DNA from: Flavobacteriaceae bacterium
GTDB taxonomy: Bacteria; Bacteroidota; Bacteroidia; Flavobacteriales; Flavobacteriaceae
Direction of reading: 5' to 3'
DNA: 38,499 bases
Assembly (NCBI GenBank): GCA_028825365.1
Contig: JAPKAF010000009.1
Location: forward strand, 1-38,499
Both the position numbers and the translations under genes were made by a program. Within the stretch, counting starts at the first letter, position 1. Each line of letters begins with the position of its first letter. Under the pieces are notes generated by a model. The model searched no databases and was not told the origin of the DNA. It worked only from the letters and a program-made list of their open reading frames with translations. Positions 28,438 through 35,580 of this stretch are shown here, in pieces.

Positions 28438-29103
28438 TTGCTTTCTACTTTAAATCAAGACTGGAAAATTATTTTACAAAATGAATTAGATAAACCTTAT
28501 TTTAAAGATTTATGTAATAAAGTTAAAGACGAGTACTCGAAACATTCATGTTATCCAGCTATTGAAAATATTTTTGATTCGTTAAATTTTTGTTCTTTTT
28601 CTAAACTAAAGGTTGTGATAATAGGGCAGGATCCTTACCATCAACCTAATCAAGCTAATGGTTTATCTTTTTCAATTACTAAGGGTGTTAAAATACCTCC
28701 TTCGTTACAAAATATTTTTAAAGAATTAAATACAGATATAAATAAACCTATTCCTGAGAGTGGAGATTTAACCTATTTATCTAATCAAGGAGTATTATTG
28801 CTAAACTCCTGCTTATCGGTAAGGGATAGCTCAGCAGGTAGTCACTATAACATTGGCTGGGAAACATTCACTGATAGTATTATATCCTATATTTCTAAAA
28901 ATAAAAAGGATGTGGTTTTTTTACTTTGGGGTAATAAATCAATTATAAAATCTAAACTAATAGATAGTAGTAGACATTTACTTTTAACCTCCGGTCATCC
29001 ATCTCCACTTAGTGCAAATAGAGGATACTGGTTTGGAAATAAACATTTTAGTAAGACTAATAATTATTTAGCTGAGAAAAAAAAAGGAAAAATAAATTGG
29101 TAG
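28438..29103 (+). CDS. ung: Uracil-DNA glycosylase
   Basis: Removes uracil from DNA as the first step of base excision repair. The water-activating loop GQDPYH is at about 63-68 with catalytic D65, and the DNA-intercalating HPSPLSANRGYWFG loop begins with H187. Conserved FLLWGNKS lies at about 163. The start I prefer is TTG 28438, which gives MLSTLNQDWKIILQNEL, a normal Ung N-terminus, 7 bases after the symporter stop. An in-frame TTG at 28405 inside the symporter gene would add eleven residues with no family match. No ATG occurs near the start. The gene ends 4 bases from the stop of the convergent DUF5698-like gene. Confidence 0.93.
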   Translation: MLSTLNQDWKIILQNELDKPYFKDLCNKVKDEYSKHSCYPAIENIFDSLNFCSFSKLKVVIIGQDPYHQPNQANGLSFSITKGVKIPPSLQNIFKELNTDINKPIPESGDLTYLSNQGVLLLNSCLSVRDSSAGSHYNIGWETFTDSIISYISKNKKDVVFLLWGNKSIIKSKLIDSSRHLLLTSGHPSPLSANRGYWFGNKHFSKTNNYLAEKKKGKINW

Positions 29104-29107
29104 TTTT

Positions 29108-29608
29108 TTATTTTTTTAAAGAAATTGGATTAACAGATTCTGTTGTTATGTAAGCTTTAGGGTTGTTTTTATTTATAATTTTCATTACTTTTTTTAAATC
29201 TTTTCTTTTGACAATACACCAGTAAATTTTAACTGCTCCATCTCTACCTTCTCCATTAATAACAGTTACAGCATATCCATTATCTCTTAACACATTAGCT
29301 AAATCATTAGACTCAATTGGTGTAAACACCTTTATTACCATACTACCAACACCAATTACACCTTCTAAATATGAGCCAAGAATAGTACCCGCAGCAAACC
29401 CTGCAGCATAACCAGCAATTAATACAGGATCAGCAACATTTTGTATCACTTTTGAAACAGCAATAATCCATATAGCAGACTCCACTAAACCAATTAAAGC
29501 AGCATGATATGGTTTATTCCTTGAAACAAGCAATGCTCTTAAGGTACCTAAACTCTGATCTGCTAGTCTAAGTATAAAAATAAAAAGAGTAGAAATTATA
29601 AGTTCGAT
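29108..29608 (-). CDS. DUF5698/DUF2179 (YebE-like) membrane protein, start codon unresolved
   Basis: A small protein with about three N-terminal membrane helices followed by a soluble DUF2179-like domain (FTPIESNDLANVLRDNGYAV... KRKDLKKVMKIINKNNP). The first conventional start is TTG at 29533, but that would remove the first helix. The same frame runs open to a stop at 29614-29612 and adds IELIISTLFIFILRLADQSLGTLRAL, which is just what the family's first helix looks like. No ATG, GTG or TTG lies in that extension, only ATC (29608), ATA (29599) and ATT (29596), overlapping the stop of the upstream phosphorylase. I give the longest plausible extent. Function of the family is unknown; some members are linked to cyclic-di-AMP-like or lysostaphin-like contexts only loosely. 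Confidence 0.8.
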   Translation of the reverse strand: MELIISTLFIFILRLADQSLGTLRALLVSRNKPYHAALIGLVESAIWIIAVSKVIQNVADPVLIAGYAAGFAAGTILGSYLEGVIGVGSMVIKVFTPIESNDLANVLRDNGYAVTVINGEGRDGAVKIYWCIVKRKDLKKVMKIINKNNPKAYITTESVNPISLKK

Positions 29609-30471
29609 AAGCTATTTAATGTTAAAAGGATTAATTTATTTATTGTTTCATTAGGTTTTTCACTGTAAGTACCATTTTCTCTATTTGCTAATATTGCATT
29701 TAATGATATCGCTTCATGACCTAATATCTTTGACATACCGTAGATAATTGCTGTTTCCATTTCTAAATTAGTTACCCTATCATTGATAAATTGAATTTTA
29801 TTAAGTTCTTCAATAAAATTATCATTAGAAGATTGTATTCTGATTGATCTACCCTGACTACCGTAAAAGCCATTGCAAGTTACTGTAACTCCGCTAAAAT
29901 CAGCTATACCTTTTAATTTCCCCATTAAGTAATCAGAACAATCAAAGCATAAAGGCAAAAGTTTATTGTTATTGACTTTATAATTTTCTAAAAATTTATT
30001 TACAGGGATATACGTAAGCTCTTGGCTAATTTTGTAATTATTAAGAAAACCATCTATATCAATTGCTTTAGAGCTAATTAGCAATGAGTCTATGGGGATA
30101 TCAGCCTGTATTGAACCAGAAGTGCCAATTCTTATTAAATTTAACTTAGTCAGTGAAGGTTTAACATTTCTTGTATTAAAATCTATATTAACTAAGGTAT
30201 CTAATTCATTTAATACTATATCTATATTACCTGAGCCAATTCCAGTGGACAAAACAGAAAGTCTCGTATTTTTATAAATACCAGTAACAGTTTTAAACTC
30301 TCTATTTTGGACAGTAAATTCAATTGAGCTAAAATACTGAGTAATCAAATCTACTCTTGCTGGATCTCCAACTAGAATAATTGTGTTAGATATATTTCCA
30401 GGCTTTAACTTCAAATGGTATACACTACCATCTTCATTAAATATTAACTCGGATTCTTTTTGCTTTAACAT
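29596..30471 (-). CDS. NP-I family nucleoside phosphorylase (uridine phosphorylase-like)
   Basis: A 291-residue phosphorylase that would split a nucleoside with phosphate into base and ribose 1-phosphate. The phosphate-binding VGDPARVDL is at about 34-42, the TGIGSGNIDIVLNEL block near 75-90, LIRIGTSGSIQ near 112-122, and the ribose-binding LEMETAIIYGMSK near 236. The GDP-x-R and M-E-x-E motifs place it in the NP-I (Udp/DeoD/MTAP-like) superfamily; similarity to uridine phosphorylases in Bacteroidota is my best guess for the substrate. It starts 9 bases after the SUI1-like gene, and its stop overlaps the probable start of the DUF5698-like gene. A base-salvage role is inferred. Confidence 0.85.
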   Translation of the reverse strand: MLKQKESELIFNEDGSVYHLKLKPGNISNTIILVGDPARVDLITQYFSSIEFTVQNREFKTVTGIYKNTRLSVLSTGIGSGNIDIVLNELDTLVNIDFNTRNVKPSLTKLNLIRIGTSGSIQADIPIDSLLISSKAIDIDGFLNNYKISQELTYIPVNKFLENYKVNNNKLLPLCFDCSDYLMGKLKGIADFSGVTVTCNGFYGSQGRSIRIQSSNDNFIEELNKIQFINDRVTNLEMETAIIYGMSKILGHEAISLNAILANRENGTYSEKPNETINKLILLTLNSLSNL

Positions 30472-30480
30472 ATTTTAATT

Positions 30481-30804
30481 TTACCCTCCAACTCTCTTTG
30501 TTTCAAAGCCTTTAGAATTTAATATTTTCATGATTTTATCCCTGTAGTCACCTTGAATTATAATGTAATTTTCTTTTACTGTACCACCAACACTTAAAGA
30601 TTTTTTTAAATCTTTAGCAATAGTCTTTATTTCACTATTATTAATCTTGAAGTTTTCTAAAATAGTAATCGGCTTACCTTTTCTTTTTTCATACTTACAT
30701 ATAATGGGCTCCTCTTGAGATTTTTTAATTTCATCAGTAGAATAACTAGTTTCAGTTAACTTATGCTCTGGAAAAAGGTTTTTTAATTGATCTTGTAAAT
30801 CCAT
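30481..30804 (-). CDS. SUI1/YciH family translation factor
   Basis: The 107-residue protein consists of a short charged leader and one SUI1 (eIF1-like) domain from about residue 35 to the end. The domain shows the typical KRKGKPITILENFKI strand, KTIAKDLKKSLSVGGTVKENYIIIQGDYRDKI and the final LNSKGFETKRVGG. Bacterial YciH proteins bind the 30S subunit, and in E. coli have been connected with initiation fidelity; the physiological role in Bacteroidota is not established. The ATG overlaps the stop of the upstream oxygenase gene by one base (TAATG), so the two are coupled. Length matches the family. Confidence 0.92.
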   Translation of the reverse strand: MDLQDQLKNLFPEHKLTETSYSTDEIKKSQEEPIICKYEKRKGKPITILENFKINNSEIKTIAKDLKKSLSVGGTVKENYIIIQGDYRDKIMKILNSKGFETKRVGG

Positions 30805-31760
30805 TACTTTTTTAGCATACCTAGTTCTACTAATCTTTCATTTAAAAAATCTCCTGCTTTTATATCCTCAAATGATTTAGGATTACTCTCGTCTATACAA
30901 GATTCAAGAACATCTAACTTCATATCACTTATTGGGTGCATGAAAAACGGAATAGAATATCTGGATTTTTTCATTAACTCTTTAGAGGGGTTAACAACAC
31001 GATGTACGGTAGATTTTAATTTATTATTAGTGTGTCTTGAGAGCATGTCCCCAACGTTTATCATTAATTGATCTTCTGATGCAATAGCATCAATCCACTC
31101 ACCCTTATTGTTCTTTACCTGTAAGCCTCTTCCTTGAGCTCCCATTAATAAAGTGATTAGGTTTATATCCCCATGAGCTGCAGCTCTAACTGCATCTTTA
31201 GGTTTGTCTAAAATAGGAGGGTAGTGAATTGGTCTTAATATAGAATTACCATTAGTAAGATATTGATCAAAATAAAACTCGTCTAACTTTAGGTATAATG
31301 CTAAAGCTCTAAGTACATATTTAGCAGTTTTTTCTAGTAGCTTATAGGTTTGTTTACCCACTATATTAAATTCATTATTCTCGGAAATTTCAACATTCAA
31401 AGGGTATTCTTTTAAAAGTTTATCATCTCCTTCTACATATTGACCAAAATGCCAAAACTCTTTTAAATCTCCATGTTTACTTCCTTTAGCCGATTCTTTT
31501 CCAAAGGAAACATAGCCTCTTTGTCCTGAAATACCAGGTATTTCATATTTATTTTTAGTATGCTGTGGTAAATCAAAAAAGGCTTTAATTTCTTTATATA
31601 ATTTCTCATTGAATTCAGAATTAAGGAAATGTCCATTTAAGGCAACAAAACCAATTTCCTCAAAAGCTTTACCTATAGATTGAACAAATTCATTTTTTTT
31701 ATTTAGGTCTTCAGAAAGAAAATCTGTAAGATCTACACTGGGAATTCTATTTGTATCCAT
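30804..31760 (-). CDS. 2-oxoglutarate/Fe(II)-dependent oxygenase, isopenicillin N synthase-like
   Basis: The 318-residue protein belongs to the IPNS-like 2OG-Fe(II) oxygenases. The N-terminal DIOX_N part runs from IPSVDLTDF at 6-14 to about 130 (FFDLPQHTKNKYEIPG). The iron site is H-x-D in AAHGDINLITLL near 195-197 and the distal His in STVHRVVNP near 253, followed by the 2OG-binding R-x-S in RYSIPFF near 270. All three ligands are present, so it should be active. Related bacterial proteins act on many small molecules and the substrate cannot be told. It is the first gene of a four-gene minus-strand operon and is divergent from the E1 dehydrogenase gene across a 119-base repeat-containing gap. 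Confidence 0.9.
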   Translation of the reverse strand: MDTNRIPSVDLTDFLSEDLNKKNEFVQSIGKAFEEIGFVALNGHFLNSEFNEKLYKEIKAFFDLPQHTKNKYEIPGISGQRGYVSFGKESAKGSKHGDLKEFWHFGQYVEGDDKLLKEYPLNVEISENNEFNIVGKQTYKLLEKTAKYVLRALALYLKLDEFYFDQYLTNGNSILRPIHYPPILDKPKDAVRAAAHGDINLITLLMGAQGRGLQVKNNKGEWIDAIASEDQLMINVGDMLSRHTNNKLKSTVHRVVNPSKELMKKSRYSIPFFMHPISDMKLDVLESCIDESNPKSFEDIKAGDFLNERLVELGMLKK

Positions 31761-31779
31761 ATAATTGAAATTTAAAATA

Positions 31780-31799
31780 TAACTATTTTGTAATAGTTA
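31780..31799. repeat. Perfect 8-base inverted repeat (possible operator)
   Basis: TAACTATT, a 4-base TTGT spacer, then AATAGTTA. It lies 20 bases upstream of the oxygenase start codon and 80 bases upstream of the E1 start codon, in a divergent gap, where a dimeric regulator site would be expected. It could also form a hairpin in the oxygenase leader. The arms are AT-only except one G/C pair each. Confidence 0.5.
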
Positions 31800-31819
31800 A
31801 TAAAGTTAATAAAGTTAAT
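31796..31819 (+). repeat. Short tandem repeat, unit GTTAATAAA
   Basis: Two full copies of the 9-base unit (31796-31804 and 31805-31813) and a partial third (31814-31819). It directly adjoins the inverted repeat and shares its last bases. It may have arisen by slippage; a role in binding or spacing is possible. Confidence 0.6.
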
Positions 31820-31879
31820 TAAAAATTAGGCTTATTAGAATTTTATATTTTATATTTTTATTGAAAATTTATATATTTT

Positions 31880-33856
31880 ATGTTGTTTAAAACAGGTGGT
31901 ATTAAAACATTAAAATTAGTTGAGTTATATACCGCTATGATGAAATCTAGGCTTATTGAAGAAAAAATGTTAATTCTTCTTAGACAAGGAAAAATATCCA
32001 AGTGGTTTTCTGGAATTGGTCAAGAAGCTATTTCAATAGGAGTAACAAATGCTTTAAATGATGACGAGTATATATTGCCAATGCACCGTAATTTAGGTGT
32101 ATTTACTTCCAGGAATATACCTTTGTCAAAATTATTTAGTCAATGGCAGGGTAAAGCTTCCGGATTCACAAAAGGTAGAGACCGATCTTTTCATTTTGGA
32201 ACAAAAGAATTTCATATAGTTGGGATGATATCTCATTTAGGTCCTCAAATGGGTGTTGCTGATGGTATTGCATTACATCAACTAATTAATAAAGAAAATA
32301 AAGTTACAGCTGTTTTTACAGGTGATGGCGGTACTAGTGAGGGAGATTTTCATGAGGCTTTAAATGTTGCTTCAGTATGGAATCTACCTGTACTTTTTTG
32401 TATTGAAAATAACGGCTATGGTTTATCCACTGCAACCGATGAGCAGTACAATTGCGTCAATCTAGCCGATAGAGGAGTAGGTTATGGGATGGAATCTCAC
32501 ATAATTGATGGTAATAACATCACTGAAGTATATGCTAAAATATCAGAAATATCTGCAGATATTAGAAAAAAACCAAGACCTGTTTTAATAGAATTTAAAA
32601 CTTTTAGAATTAGAGGTCATGAAGAAGCTAGTGGGGTAAAGTATGTTCCTAAAGATCTCATTGATACATGGGCTAAAAAAGATCCTATTGCTAACTTTGA
32701 AAGTTTTCTTCTTGAAAATGAGTTAATTAACGAGAGTGATATTAAATCCATAAAAGAAATATTAAACAAAGAGATTAACGATAATTTAGAAATCGCATAC
32801 AATGAAGATTATCCAATTGCAAATGTGGAATTTGAATTATCAGATGTTTTCAAAAAGTTTGATTTTAATCATATATCTCCCTCAGAAGAAACTAAACATA
32901 TACGATTAGTAGACGCTATTTCAGAAGGCTTAGATGAAGCAATGAAAAAGAATGACTCACTGGTTATAATGGGGCAAGATATTGCAGAATATGGCGGTGT
33001 TTTTAAAATTACAGAAGGCTTTGTTGAAAAGTATGGTAAACATAGAGTAAGAAACACTCCTATATGCGAATCTTCTATAATTGAAGTAGCAATGGGTTTA
33101 TCTATTTGTAATACAAAATCTGTAGTAGAGTTACAGTTTGGAGATTTTATAACTTCAGGTTTTAACCCTGTAGTTAATTATCTCGCTAAATCTTATTATA
33201 GATGGGGGCAAAACGCAGATGTTGTATTAAGAATGCCTTGTGGAGCAGGAGTAGGAGCAGGTCCTTTTCATTCTCAAACAAATGAAGCTTGGTTTACTAA
33301 AACACCAGGTTTAAAGGTTGTTTACCCAGCTTTTCCAGCAGATGCAAAAGGTCTATTAACAGCATCTGTAGAAGATCCAAACCCTGTTTTATTTTTTGAG
33401 CATAAAGCATTGTATAGAAGTATTCGACAAGATGTGCCTGTCGGTTATTACAATATACCTATTGGAAAGGCTTGTAGTTTAATGACGGGTAGTGATTTAA
33501 CTATAATTACCTATGGAGCAGCTGTACACAAAGCTTTAGAGGTAGTAAAAACTAGAGATACATATTCTTTTGATTTAATTGATCTAAGAACTTTGTGCCC
33601 TTTAGATAAAGATGCTATAATTAATTCAGTTAAAAAGACTGGAAAAGCCATTATACTACAAGAAGACTCCATGTTTGGAGGTTTAGCTTCTGAAATCTCT
33701 TCAATTATAATGGAGAATTGCTTTGAATACTTGGATGCTCCTGTTATAAGAGTAGCCAGTTTAGATACTCCAATACCATTTGAAAAAAGTTTAGAAGATC
33801 AATACTTACCTTATGACAGGTTTGAAATTGAGTTAGATAAACTACTCAATTATTAA
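31880..33856 (+). CDS. Fused E1 alpha/beta subunit of a 2-oxoacid dehydrogenase
   Basis: One 658-residue chain holds both halves of a thiamine-diphosphate E1. The alpha half, 1-320, has the ThDP motif starting GDGGTSEGDFHE at 148 and ending in ENNGYGLS with NN at 177-178. The beta half begins near 335 (TKHIRLVDAISEGLDEAMKK) and has GQDIAEYGGVF, ICESSIIEVAMG and FFEHKALYR, plus a transketolase C-terminal domain from about 520. Bacteroidota commonly carry such fusions, annotated as branched-chain 2-oxoacid (2-oxoisovalerate) or pyruvate dehydrogenase E1. The branched-chain enzyme is more likely by overall look, but substrate is unproven. E2 and E3 genes are not present. Two small genes follow at 8 and 23 bases. 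Confidence 0.93.
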   Translation: MLFKTGGIKTLKLVELYTAMMKSRLIEEKMLILLRQGKISKWFSGIGQEAISIGVTNALNDDEYILPMHRNLGVFTSRNIPLSKLFSQWQGKASGFTKGRDRSFHFGTKEFHIVGMISHLGPQMGVADGIALHQLINKENKVTAVFTGDGGTSEGDFHEALNVASVWNLPVLFCIENNGYGLSTATDEQYNCVNLADRGVGYGMESHIIDGNNITEVYAKISEISADIRKKPRPVLIEFKTFRIRGHEEASGVKYVPKDLIDTWAKKDPIANFESFLLENELINESDIKSIKEILNKEINDNLEIAYNEDYPIANVEFELSDVFKKFDFNHISPSEETKHIRLVDAISEGLDEAMKKNDSLVIMGQDIAEYGGVFKITEGFVEKYGKHRVRNTPICESSIIEVAMGLSICNTKSVVELQFGDFITSGFNPVVNYLAKSYYRWGQNADVVLRMPCGAGVGAGPFHSQTNEAWFTKTPGLKVVYPAFPADAKGLLTASVEDPNPVLFFEHKALYRSIRQDVPVGYYNIPIGKACSLMTGSDLTIITYGAAVHKALEVVKTRDTYSFDLIDLRTLCPLDKDAIINSVKKTGKAIILQEDSMFGGLASEISSIIMENCFEYLDAPVIRVASLDTPIPFEKSLEDQYLPYDRFEIELDKLLNY

Positions 33857-33864
33857 TAAATTTT

Positions 33865-34086
33865 ATGCTACAAGATAAACAGATCCTCATAGACTTAGCT
33901 AAAATGAAAATGCCTTATGGAAAATATATTGGTAGATATTTAATAGATCTACCTGAGCATTATATAGTTTGGTACAAAAACAAAGGTTTTCCAGCTGGAA
34001 AAATAGGAAAGCAATTAGAGTTAGTCTACGAATTACAGTTAAATGGTTTAGAAGATATAGTGAGAGAAGTTAGGAGAAGGTATTAA
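33865..34086 (+). CDS. DUF3820 family small protein
   Basis: The 73-residue protein has the DUF3820 pattern: KMPYGKYIGRYLIDLPEHYIVWYKNKGFPAGKIGKQLELVYEL, that is, a G-K-Y/F-x-G-x-x-L/I-x-x-L-P-x-x-Y-x-x-W core. No signal peptide or membrane segment is present. The family has been named putative quorum-sensing-regulated virulence factor, but no activity is established. It starts 8 bases after the E1 gene and probably shares its transcript. Confidence 0.85.
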   Translation: MLQDKQILIDLAKMKMPYGKYIGRYLIDLPEHYIVWYKNKGFPAGKIGKQLELVYELQLNGLEDIVREVRRRY

Positions 34087-34109
34087 TATTAAATTAAAAA
34101 AAAACATAA

Positions 34110-34343
34110 ATGGATTCATTACTATTAGGTGTAGAATTGACTGAGTGGGTAGGTTATTTAGCAATGACAGTTTTACTTATCTCATTTATGATGAAAAACG
34201 TTATTAAACTTAGAATAATCAACAGCGTTGGTTGTTTGTTTTTTGTAATCTATGGTGTAATGATTTCTCAATACCCCATTGTCATAACTAACCTTGCTAT
34301 TATATTAATTAACCTATATTATTTACTTTTAAAAAAAGACTAA
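34110..34343 (+). CDS. Small YgjV-like inner-membrane protein
   Basis: The 77-residue protein has three predicted membrane helices: about 11-27 (TEWVGYLAMTVLLISFM), 35-52 (RIINSVGCLFFVIYGVMI) and 56-73 (PIVITNLAIILINLYYLL). The G-Y-L/A-x(5)-S-F-x-x-x-N-x-x-x-L-R pattern resembles the YgjV/SWEET-like small membrane proteins; similar Flavobacteriia proteins are sometimes mislabelled uroporphyrinogen decarboxylase. It is 23 bases after the DUF3820 gene and convergent with the dipeptidase gene, 14 bases apart. Function unknown. Confidence 0.75.
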   Translation: MDSLLLGVELTEWVGYLAMTVLLISFMMKNVIKLRIINSVGCLFFVIYGVMISQYPIVITNLAIILINLYYLLLKKD

Positions 34344-34357
34344 TATTTTTAAATTAA

Positions 34358-35485
34358 TTATAGACTTTGAAGTTGATTTGAAATCAGAGAAACCTCATCT
34401 AAAACTCTAAGTAAATTTCCTGACCATAATTTTTCTATTTCTAACTCAGTATAATCTCTTTTGACTAATTCTAAAGTCACATTAAATGTTTCTGAAGCAT
34501 CACTCCATCCTTCAACTCCGCCACCTCCGTCAAAATCACTACTTATACCAACATGGTTAATCCCCATTGAATTAACTAAATAATCAATATGATCAACAAA
34601 ATCCGACACATCAACTTTTTCTACACTGTTTGCTTTAGACTTTTCAGAATTTAAGTACGATTTAAAAGCAACAGTTTGAACTACTCCACCATTTTCTTTA
34701 ATCCATCCTAGCTGATCGTCATCTAAATTTCTACTATGATCACATAATGTTCTTGCAGATGAATGCGAGGCAATAACTGGTGCCTTACTTAAACTTATCA
34801 TCTGTCTAATAGCTTCTTTGGATGGATGAGAAATATCAATCATTATTCCTAGGCGATTCATTTCTTTAATCACTTCAACGCCTAGCTCACTAAGTCCGTT
34901 GTGTAAATATACATCATCAGTCTCCCCAGTATTACTATCACTTAATTGACTGTGTCCATTATGAGCTAATGACATATAGCGTGCTCCCATATTATAAAAT
35001 TTTTCTACATTTTTAATATCCATTCCAATTGGGTAGCCATTTTCAATACCAATCATAGCTACCTTTTTACCACTACTATGTATTTTTTTAACATCTGCTG
35101 AAGTAAGTGCTAATCCAATTCTTTCAGGTGCATAAGAATTGACTAAATTATGAATAGCCTCAAATTTAGATATTGCATTGTTATAAGCAATTTCATATCC
35201 CTTATCAGTTAAGTCTCCTTGACCCGTATATACTACAAACCAAGCTACATCTAATCCGCCAGATTCCATTTTTGGAATATTACACTGTGTGTTTAAATTT
35301 TGAGAATAATTAATAGAGTCTGTGAAATTTTTAACATTTATATCACAGTGAGTATCTAGAGTTATAATATTGTCATGTATTGTTTTTGCTTTCTCTAAAA
35401 GATGGTTGTTGTCATTTTTAACTTTTAATAGATAAATAACTGTAATAACAGCAATTAAAATAGCAGCTTTGATATAAGTGTTCAT
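34358..35485 (-). CDS. Membrane dipeptidase (M19, renal dipeptidase family)
   Basis: A zinc dipeptidase of 375 residues, anchored or exported by an N-terminal hydrophobic segment (about 5-20). The metal ligands are in place: H and D in DTHCDIN near 46-52, the bridging E in IGIENGYPIG near 147, and the two histidines in DISHPSKEAI and VIASHSSARTLCDHSRN. The Asp in GISSDFDGG near 316 completes the site. Such enzymes hydrolyse dipeptides, including D-amino-acid containing ones, and in Bacteroidota are usually lipoproteins; no lipobox is present here. It is divergent from the helicase gene. Endogenous substrate unknown. Confidence 0.9.
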   Translation of the reverse strand: MNTYIKAAILIAVITVIYLLKVKNDNNHLLEKAKTIHDNIITLDTHCDINVKNFTDSINYSQNLNTQCNIPKMESGGLDVAWFVVYTGQGDLTDKGYEIAYNNAISKFEAIHNLVNSYAPERIGLALTSADVKKIHSSGKKVAMIGIENGYPIGMDIKNVEKFYNMGARYMSLAHNGHSQLSDSNTGETDDVYLHNGLSELGVEVIKEMNRLGIMIDISHPSKEAIRQMISLSKAPVIASHSSARTLCDHSRNLDDDQLGWIKENGGVVQTVAFKSYLNSEKSKANSVEKVDVSDFVDHIDYLVNSMGINHVGISSDFDGGGGVEGWSDASETFNVTLELVKRDYTELEIEKLWSGNLLRVLDEVSLISNQLQSL

Positions 35486-35532
35486 AAGTAAGTGTTTAAC
35501 TATAAAAATATAAAATAAATAATGTTTTATAG

Positions 35533-35562
35533 TTGAAAAACTAACTAAAGTTGGTATTTTTG
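35533..35562 (+). promoter_or_regulatory. Bacteroidota-type promoter for the helicase gene
   Basis: A TTG at 35533-35535 and TATTTTTG at 35555-35562 are separated by 19 bases. Both the -7 box (TAnnTTTG) and the spacing match the Bacteroidota consensus, making this the best promoter in the window. Transcription would begin near 35568, about a dozen bases before the ATG at 35581, which supports that start over TTG 35551. Confidence 0.65.
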
Positions 35563-35580
35563 CCCACCAACATTTTCCAA

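Noticed and set aside
31796-31819. Start of a CRISPR array
   Set aside because: Units of 9 bases with no spacers and no cas genes.
35551-35580. TTG start for the helicase ten codons upstream of ATG 35581
   Set aside because: These bases are the TAnnTTTG promoter and its surroundings, and the extra residues (MVFLPTNIFQ) do not fit the family.
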